From: Gnetum montanum
Lineage: Eukaryota > Streptophyta > Gnetopsida > Gnetales > Gnetaceae
Length of the DNA stretch: 64,000 nucleotides
Direction of reading: 5' to 3'
NCBI GenBank assembly: GCA_015680685.1
Contig: MNCI01033651.1
Location: forward strand, 146,675 to 210,674
In this document: piece by piece, positions 56,200 to 64,000 of the stretch
How positions within the stretch are numbered: position 1 is the first letter of the stretch
How the letters are laid out: every line of letters begins with the position of its first letter
Program-made: the position numbers and the translations under genes
The notes under the pieces: model-generated
The model's database searches: none
Seen by the model: only the letters and a program-made list of their open reading frames with translations
Told to the model about the DNA's origin: nothing

Positions 56200-57300
56200 A
56201 TGAGGAGTAACTTTTTTGACCATTTGACATGTAGCAAAATTAAAGTTTGGATCTTTACCTTTTGATTACTCTTGTGATTCTTTAGAGTTTCTTTGGGGCT
56301 AAGAAGAGTCTTTACTTAGTTTTAATAAATCATTTTAAGTGTAGGAAGGGAATACTACCTTCCACCAACATTTATCCTCATAATGTCCTTTCTTCTTATA
56401 ACACTTGCACTATGGAATATTTGATGATGATGATGCTTCATGTTGATTTCTTGGAGTAAAGTTAAATCTTCCTTCTTTTTGACCTCTTCCTTCTCTAAAA
56501 TTTCTTCTTCCACTTGAATTTTCAGATGTGGAATTTTTATTTTGATTTTAATCTTCAACTCTCTCATCTTTGAAACAGAGGCTTCTATGTCTACCTTTGC
56601 AAAATCTAACTTTTCAGATCTTGTAATGTTCTAACTTGAGATACTAATTCATCAATTTTAATATTATCTAAATCTTTATTTTCAGAAATATTTATCATAG
56701 CATATTTAAACCTTTCATCATTATATAAAACTTAAATGATTTTTTCTAACTTTTTCCTATCACTATATCCACATCCATATCCATCTAAATTTCTTATGCA
56801 AGTATACATTATAGTAAAGAATTTCTTAATATATTCATCTCTATTAAGAATAAGATCTTCAAATTATTGTCTATAACTCAACTGCTTGATTTTAATGTTT
56901 ATGATGAAGGCTCCTTTGCACTCTTGTTTTAGTATATCCCAAGTTTCATTGGCATTTTGCTTGTCTATCATTCTTGAACTAATAGTGTCTAAAACTAATG
57001 TGCAAATAATCATCTTTTCTAAGGAATCCTTCCTTTTTTCTTATTGAGGCTTTATTCTTTGATCTCTATTCAAAGAAATTATATTTAAAACTTCTTAATA
57101 TCCATATTCCACAATGTCCCAACACTCATTAGTTTGAATTAACATCTTCATAAGCATCCTCTAATATGTGAAGGCATGGCTTCCATTAAAGATTATAATG
57201 TACTTTGGAATATCTTTACCTATATTGAAGAACTTTTGAGCTGAGAATAGCTTGAAATGACTTAAAAGGTTTAAAGGTTACCTTGAAAGACTTAAATGAT
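56200..57300 (-). pseudogene. Copia gag with zinc knuckle
   Basis: Minus-strand code with many stops. The knuckle near 56355-56410 reads CKCYKKKGHYEDKCWWK; the spacing between the first two Cys is one short of the usual C-x2-C. Upstream code is Lys/Glu/His rich and then holds the helical part (about 56650-57200). It ends close to the primer-binding site, as expected for copia gag. Confidence 0.6.
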
Positions 57301-57520
57301 GATAGATATTAGGATTTCTTATGACTTTGATATGCAAAGAAATGGATTTATGTGAGAAGTGCAAGTAATGATGATCTTTAAGAAGGAATATGAGTAATGA
57401 AGGTTTCTATGTAAGAAAATAAAAATTTAAGATTAAATGGGGATAATTATATATGTATCTTAAACCCTTTAGCTTTAGAACATAAAAAGTGGCTTTCTAA
57501 CATCAATTTTCCAAGTATTT

Positions 57521-57542
57521 GAACCATAGATCTCTGATACCA
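57521..57542 (-). promoter_or_regulatory. Primer-binding site, initiator tRNA-Met
   Basis: Minus strand starts TGGTATCAGAG, the standard plant copia site, one base from the LTR. Confidence 0.95.
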
Positions 57543-57543
57543 C

Positions 57544-58632
57544 TATCGAAGTGTCTGTAGAAGCTTAATAATTTCTTAAATTCAATAGATATCATAACAA
57601 ATCATGTATATTCATATGGATTAATACACTTTTAGCTCTTATCATAGGAGATTGATATAGTACAAAGAAAATCAAAATGTATTAAGAAAATATTTGGTAT
57701 ATTGTGGCATGTTGTGGAAATTAATGAGAATAAATATGCTTGAATATATCTCGATACGTCATGCAAGTGATATGAAACAATATAATAGAAATCCTTATTA
57801 ATTTTTATTGTGAGAATAAATAAGAATTGATTTGTGAAGAATAAATTTTTGAAATTCACAGACTTGATGATTTTGACATCATTTTACTTTAAACTTGGAA
57901 GCTTCTAGTTCCTGTTAATACCAAAAATAAGAATCTTGAATTAGATCTATGAAAAGAATTTAGAAAATAAAAAATCTATTCTACAATATGCATAAGAAGC
58001 TTATGACAACTAAAGATGATATAAATGCAACTTTAAATGAGAGAACATCACTAAAGCTTAATGCTTTAAAAGTCTTTATTATTTTGGGAACAAGATTTGT
58101 ACTTATCTTTCTAATTTTTTATTCCTTGTTAAAGATCTTTGATGAAATTGAAAATCTTTGATGAGAATTGAATTTTCAATAAGTAAGATCTTTAATAAAA
58201 TTGAGATAATGAGGATTGTTATAGTAAGACTAAAAATTTAAGAGAAGATTAAGAAATTAGAGAAATATTTTGAGAGAGTATGAGAAGCAAAAATGAAGAA
58301 AAAAAAGAAAGCTTCTCCTTAAAACTTCTTCAAAATATTAAATGTAGAGATGAACAATGAAAAATGAGAAAATAATACCTCTTTCTTATAATGTTGAGGG
58401 AAGACCTCAATTTAAAGGCAAGGTTGACTCAAATTTTACTATTTTAAGCATGTTTTGGCACTATGATGCCTTACATCTAAAATTTTTCATTTTAGAAAAA
58501 TTTTAAATATGTGAGCCAAAACTTGTATTGTAACATGAATTAAAACATATAACATGAAATATAAAATGAGAAATAGAAAATGAAACATGACAAATATGGA
58601 AAATGAGCTCTTACCCATACTTCAATGTGATA
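57544..58632 (-). repeat. 5' LTR of copia element
   Basis: 1089 bp, TATCGAAG ... TGTGATA. The TATA position (58407-58417) has changed to CTTTAAATTG, a weaker box than in the 3' LTR. A short plus-minus noise frame at 57632-57859 is not a gene. Confidence 0.9.
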
Positions 58633-59600
58633 GTCTCTGCACATTTGAGCAAGGTCCTGATTTATCAATTTCAACATGGTATCTAACAAGAATGCATCAT
58701 AGATGGCCTTTTCCTTATCTTATTCAACCTTCTTAAGTTTATCCTAAAGCTCATTGAAGGCTTCATCCCTGGTTAGCTTTGGCTAATGGTTTGTAGGATC
58801 AAATAGGTGGGTTCTCATCTATGTAATTTCCACTACTAACTATTGGTTAAGATTAGTAACTTTTTAAAGTTATGCCTCCACAATTAAGAGCTTCTTATCT
58901 CCAAAAGAGGAAACTAGGTTACTAAAATATCTTCTAGGATGTTAAAGGCATTTGGAATTGGTTTCCTAGATCTAACTAGTCTTTTCAATACTTCTTCATG
59001 TTAGGCTACTATCATGTCCCTTAAACTAGTTTCTGCAAATATCTAGATGTTTTCCATAGTAGGAAAATTAGGCACCTATGCTAACAGAACCTTTAGCACT
59101 TCTTCCACTCAATCAACAACCATGTCAATTATTGTCTCCTACCCTATGTGTGGCATGATAAACCTTGTAACATCTTTTCCTTCTTCTAGTGCTACCAAAA
59201 AAGTTGTAGCTTCACCCAAAATTTTTAGCACTTATTCTGCAAGTAGGGATATTGAGACTTCTCAAATAATAGGGTTAGCATGAACAATGTCTAGAGTTCT
59301 TTTGCACTGAGAATGGATTCACTAACTTATTCTATAGCCAACTCATGATCCTAACAAACTTATTTAGATGGTTCATGGTAGGATGGTAGGATAATGGCTT
59401 ACTCCCAAGTGCTTACTACTACTCTCTTAACTATCTTAGACATGTTTCTACATCTATTGTGTCCCTTGATAATGGTGGTGATATTTCCCCCTCCTGAAGT
59501 CACAGAGGTGGCTTCTCCTTCATCATCTTCTAGCACAATTCTATTGTGACTCTCTAGAGCATGTCATTATCATAGTGGATGATCCATCTCTTTCTACATA
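58633..59600 (-). pseudogene. Athila-like ORF2 of second element, part 2
   Basis: Continues the code cut at 51237. Broken frames read TRDEAFNELQDKLKKVE, DKEKAIYDAFLLDTMLKLI and, near the start, a Gly/Ser/Thr-rich stretch (EGEATSVTSGGGNITTI). Predicted coiled coil. The plus-strand frame at 59047-59283 is the antisense shadow of this code. Confidence 0.45.
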
Positions 59601-60089
59601 GCATAGGATGCTATATAAACAACAACGTTGGCATATACATCAATGATAACCCTTATTAATGAAAATAGAAAATCAAAATAGAAGGTCTAAAATATATAAA
59701 ATGACTCATAAAATAAAAAATTATAAAAGAAAATAGAATATTACAAAAAATTCAAAAAAAACTTATGAAGAACTAAGAAAAATGAAAAGAAATTATAAAA
59801 TAAAAAGGTGAAAATCAAGTCCTCACATAATATTAGATGAGATGAGTATCTTCATCACAAATATGTTGCAAGACAAATATATGAAAAATAGATTGGGCTT
59901 GGTCATGGGTTGAGATGTCATTAGAGTTTTTTATTATAGGAAAATTCTTAAACAAATTGAACCTATTGCATGTTGATCAAAATTAACTTGCCTAGATAAT
60001 TAGAATTATAAATTTTCATGGTCTCTAAATGGAAAGTGTACTAAATGATGTAGGATCATTTTGACAATGTTTGAAATTTTATTCATTGA

Positions 60090-62021
60090 GGTACATGTCT
60101 AAGGTTATATTACAAGACTTTATCTCCTAGTTGAAAATTCACTTGTTAGATCTAACTGTCATGACACTATTTGGTATATATTTTGTGCACTTTATTCATC
60201 ATGAGAATTAATTTTTTGTTCTTATCTAGAACATTAAGGTTCACAAGTTGTTCTTTTTATGCTAGACTGATGTTGAGATCAAGCTCATAGGCTATGTTTA
60301 ATATATGTAACTCTGCTTGGATGAGAAGTTTTGGTAGCTTGTTATATACCAACTCATAAGGGTAGTAGCTTATAAGAAGTTTCTAAGTGGAGTGTTAGGC
60401 TCATAAGAAATCATTGTTTTCTGTGCTATAATCTTTCTTATATCTATTAATGGTCCTAGTATTAATCCACATAATTTTCCTATTTGTTACCTCTACTTAA
60501 CTGTTGGCTTGGAGGTTAGAAGGTGTTGTAAATTTTTGTTTCACCCTAAAGCTTCTCATCATCTTCTTAAAAGTAGCATCTAGAAAATGAGTTCTATTAT
60601 AAAAAATAAGTGCTCAATATATATCAAACCACTTCATCATTTTTTATTAAAAAAACTTAACTATAGTTGTTGATGTATAATTGGTTATAGCTACATCCTT
60701 TGCCTATTAGATATAATAGTCCACTACAACAATAATGTAAGATTTCCCATTAGACATACATGTGATGGGACTCATGAAGTTAATTTTCCATAGATTAAAA
60801 GATTTGAATGGTTGAATCCATTTTTGTAAACCTTTCATCCTAACAATCATTCCCTCCTCTCATTAACATTACTCAAAGTAGTTGGAAAAGTGATGTGCAT
60901 CCCTAAAGTTCATGAGCCAAAAGTACTGTACCATCAGGATTTTAATGGATATTCTTCTTCTTGCATAATGGCCCCTACAAGGTCCTTCATAAGCATTTTG
61001 GAGAATCATAAGTTGATCTTCATCAAGTATAAATCATTGCACCAAGCCATCTATGTAGATTTTATAGAGGCTATCCTCTAGCTCCATGTAGTGCTTGAGT
61101 TAGTGAAAAAAGTGTTCTTTCTTCTTACTATCCCATTCAGTATGGATGAGTAGATATGAGAGGAAGTTTTTATACCATGGTGTGGCTACATTTTTTGTTG
61201 TCATTATTACATCTATGAAAAACATCTCATCAAGAAACTAATTGAAAAGAGGCTCTTCATTAGCCTTGTTATTCTATCTTAACTAACATAAATGATTTGT
61301 CATAACATTCTTAATTTCCTTTTTGTTTAGCATTGTAAGATCAAACTCTTGCAAAATCACTAGTCACCATATGATAAGGAGGGCTAACTATTAGTTTGTT
61401 CATAAGGAACTATATTGCACATTGATCTATGTGCATGAAAACTACCTGTCCAAGTATATAATATTTAAATTTCTCTATAGCATACACCAAAATCATTAAT
61501 TCCTTCTTTGTTATGGTGTACTTCAATTATGCACCTACAATACTTCTATTTGCACAATGTATGTTTTTTATTGTCCAGTTGTATAACCACTACTTCCAAT
61601 ACAAAGTTAGATGCATCAATCATGATGTAAAATGGTTTATATAAATTAGAAACTTGTAGAATTGGAGTTTCTATAAGTTTCTACTTTAAAAGTTGGAATG
61701 TGTAATCACATTCTTTGATCCACTCAAACAGTGCATATTTCTTAGTTAGCTTTACCAGTGACTTTGCAATTTTGGAAATTTTCTTCATAAATATTTTAGT
61801 GATCTTACATATTTTATAGTTTGTGGCCTTTATGTTATCCCTCAAATTACCCTTATCTCTTCTAGATTCAAATCTATTTTCTTTTCTAAAATCTAATGTC
61901 CAATAATAATACCTTCATAGACCATGATGACTTTTCTACTAATTGAACTTGAGATTTATTTCAATGCATTACTTCAATAATTACTATAGATGGTCCAATA
62001 CTTTCTTAAATTCATATTCAT
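60090..62021 (-). pseudogene. Ty3 pol fragment: RNase H and integrase
   Basis: Minus-strand pol text in heavily broken frames. From the right: RT/RNase H connection at about 61680-61800, RNase H reading PFYIMIDASNFVLEVVVIQL (about 61600-61630), then integrase, whose C-terminal part is clear near 60150-60360: SYYPYELVYNKLPKLLIQAE, NVLDKNKKLILMMNKVHK and FQLGDKVL. The RT proper should lie right of 62021 but is cut by the LTR that starts there. Its position upstream of ORF2 fits pol of the second Athila-like element, though the integrase text also resembles other Ty3 clades. Confidence 0.6.
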
Positions 62022-63395
62022 TGTTGCACTCGAAAAATTTGATTACTGGAAAAACCAAAGATCTATAGTGCAGAATTAATTTTTAATCTTGAATCTCAAG
62101 GGCCTCTAAGAAAGAGGATTCAAGGTACCCTGGATAGTCTAGTTGATCACCTAGAGACTTAAAAACTATAAATGGAGAAAATAAAATTGTAGATTCAATA
62201 GAAAATAAACACAAAACTAAACTTATAATAAAATATACACTACAAATGAACTGATAAACTTTATTAAAATAGCAAAAAATGAGTAAAGTGTTGATTTCAA
62301 GGAGTACATATAGTGAGCTCAAATGCACAAGAAGGTTTGTCTAAAATGGAGCTTGAAGCTTATTGGAGCTAGTAGGTTATATTCTATAGTCAAACTCCAT
62401 GGTCCAAGTACTTCTCAACTCTAATTGTCAAGAGCTTCTTGATGGTTTTTACCTAAATCTATAACTTTTAGGTGTAAATGGTGTAAACAGTGATATTTGA
62501 CTTTTGTTGAAATAGGACTACACTGAGAGTCTTGGGTGCTCAAGTAGATGTCAGTTACTTCAAAAGACTTTGAAAATTCTAAAATGGATTTTAGGTACTC
62601 AAGGTTGCTATGGTGGTATGGGTGCAAAAGTGTTCAAAGCCTAATGAAGTGTTAAAGTTTGGCTTTTATAGGCTTTGAAATTAGTGAATTTAGGCTACAA
62701 ATTTCTACCATGATTGTTGATAGATTGATGTTGTTTGTAGGTGTTGCATGCCATAATTCCTAGCATATTTGACCATTTATGGCAAGTTTTGATATCCAAG
62801 GATCATTAAAACCACATTGAATACTAAAAATAGTAAACAGGCTTTTGTGACTACACTGGCTTCGCCTCAACTATGCTAGCCTTAGAGAGCTATGCTAGCC
62901 TTTGAGAGCTACACTTTCCTTGGAGAGCTATGCTGGCATTGTTGGAATTTGCTAGGAAATGTGTTGACTATGCTAGGCATGTGAAGATTGTTGGGAATCC
63001 ATGATGATTGTGCTAGCCATATTGTAGCTATCAAAAATTGTGATGACTACACTAACCATTGCTAGGGAAATGGAAAACCCAATAACTCCAATACTAGGTG
63101 TGTGCAGTTCCAACATAGTCAAGACCATAACCACCATAAGACCCATGAAAATTCCAAATTTGGTAGTACCCAAGGCATTTTTAGCCTTTCCAAGCCCAAA
63201 TATGACATAACATTTCTTTTTTCACTTGGGAAGTGAGGTAGTAGCAACTTATGAGGCATTTTTCAGCCCCAAAAAGTTAAAGTATGCAAGATTGTAGGTC
63301 ATGGACCACAAACCTTACATTTACAATAATATCTTACCTCAATTTGGATAGTGAAGGTTATAAGTTATAACATGCATTTTCTAGATGGTGTTTCA
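62022..63395 (-). repeat. 3' LTR of a Tat-related element running off the window
   Basis: Starts TGTTGCACTCGAAAAATTTG, which aligns with the start of the LTRs of element B, and ends GGTGTTTCA. Most of its length aligns with LTR C (15669-17231). TATA box at 62661-62674 (minus strand AGCCTATAAAAGCC). Because the polypurine tract lies on its right, it is a 3' LTR and the element continues to the right. It interrupts the Ty3 pol at 62021. Confidence 0.75.
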
Positions 63396-63408
63396 TTGGC
63401 CCTCTTTG
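63396..63408 (-). promoter_or_regulatory. Polypurine tract beside LTR 62022-63395
   Basis: Minus strand AAAGAGGGCCAA before the LTR start TGAAACACC; it matches the tract of element B. Confidence 0.7.
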
Positions 63409-64000
63409 TTGATGTTTGGAGGATTAACCTGAGAGACATTGACAAAGAATGCAAAACACCACTACGGGCCCATGACTAGCATTTCCTCACCATGCTTGAT
63501 CTTGTAGTATCAAACCATGCCAAAGAGTGCTTTGTGATAATGTGATAATGTTATGATGAGGAGGTAAAAGTTTTGGGTTACATTTGGTCACTAGAAAATC
63601 GTCATGAGGGTTAACAATGACTTCCATAGGTTGACATCATGGCTACAATATGGTAATGATATGTTGAATAATCAATAAGGTCTTTGCACTTCATGATTTG
63701 AAGTGTTGATCACTTGGTCATGTTTTTGAGGAACCAACACCTCGCTCCAAGGTTTCTTTGGTCATTAGGCTTCTCCCTTTGCATGTTTGAAGCCATTAGT
63801 TTACCTTTTAATCCTCATTGATCATTTGGCTCCTTGGTAATTTGCCTACCCATTTTCTTTTTCTTTTTTTTTGGTGGGGGAGGGGGGGGTGATGAAACCT
63901 TCATTAGGTTTCATTGTCAAGGCCAAGTTTAATTTGTTTTTTCCATTGAATGAGATGTATTACATTCAACAAACTTGATGGTGGAGCATGATGAAGGAGA
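63409..64000 (-). other. 3' internal end of Tat-related element
   Basis: The first 60 bp match the region next to the polypurine tract in element B. The rest has no gene; a G-rich run (63873-63889) follows a T-rich run. No coding motif before the window ends. Confidence 0.5.

Larger units (their letters stand above)
51238..58632 (-). mobile_element. Ty1/copia element with TA..TA LTR ends
   Basis: LTRs at 51238-53191 (3', enlarged by an inserted LTR) and 57544-58632 (5'). The ends read TATTCAAG/TATCGAAG and ATAATA/GTGATA in plus orientation, so the terminal dinucleotides are TA..TA instead of TG..CA. Flanking five-base copies are ATCTC (51233-51237) and GTCTC (58633-58637). Primer-binding site for initiator tRNA-Met is at 57521-57542 and polypurine tract at 53192-53205. 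Inside, in minus order: gag with zinc knuckle, gag-pre-integrase, integrase, RT, RNase H, all broken. It is inserted in ORF2 of the second Athila-like element. Confidence 0.9.

Overview
The window is plant nuclear DNA made almost entirely of transposable elements. It carries Helitron-type PIF1 helicase code, Tat-like and Athila-like Ty3/gypsy elements, a Ty1/copia element primed by initiator tRNA-Met, and a plant-type CCR4-like deadenylase pseudogene. The nesting and the scarcity of host genes suggest a large, repeat-rich genome (a gymnosperm would fit), but that is inference. No intact host gene, tRNA, rRNA or CRISPR array was found. All coding regions are broken by stops or frameshifts, and most stops in the younger elements could have come from C-to-T changes.

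Layout. 1-1887: broken Helitron helicase (+). 2096-2614: a foldback element with arms of about 245 bp. 2615-3185 and 12512-13106: a direct repeat pair flanking Ty3 element A (4601-10150, minus), whose extra RNase H lies upstream of its RT. 13107-17231: decayed Tat-like element C (minus), gag and one LTR. 17232-17720: two minisatellites. 18611-46785: Athila-like element (minus) without pol, target-site copies ATTGT/ACTGT. Into its second ORF is nested a 21.7 kb Tat-like element B (20064-41758, minus), target-site copies CCAGG/CCAAG. 47096-48176: CCR4-like pseudogene (+). 49354-62021: second Athila-like element (minus), split by a Ty1/copia element (51238-58632, minus) that has an inverted solo LTR inside its own 3' LTR. 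62022-64000: 3' LTR and 3' internal end of another Tat-related element leaving the window on the right.

The most unusual object lies inside element B. Between its protease and reverse transcriptase is about 9.7 kb of DNA carrying a multi-exon gene on the opposite strand (26926-35671, +). Every junction I propose has GT..AG ends and keeps the reading frame. The product is not recognised; it has a basic N-terminal exon, a globular middle, a coiled-coil region and an acidic C-terminus. One internal exon pair plus its intron is tandemly amplified in exact 970-bp units (27235-32772, at least six copies, broken by an assembly gap). The gene is now interrupted by four nonsense codons.

The elements do not form one system. 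The layers are successive insertions: the Athila-like element arrived first, then element B inside it; separately, a second Athila-like element received the copia element, which then received an Athila-like LTR. Coordinates of decayed domains are approximate; LTR ends and target-site copies were read directly.
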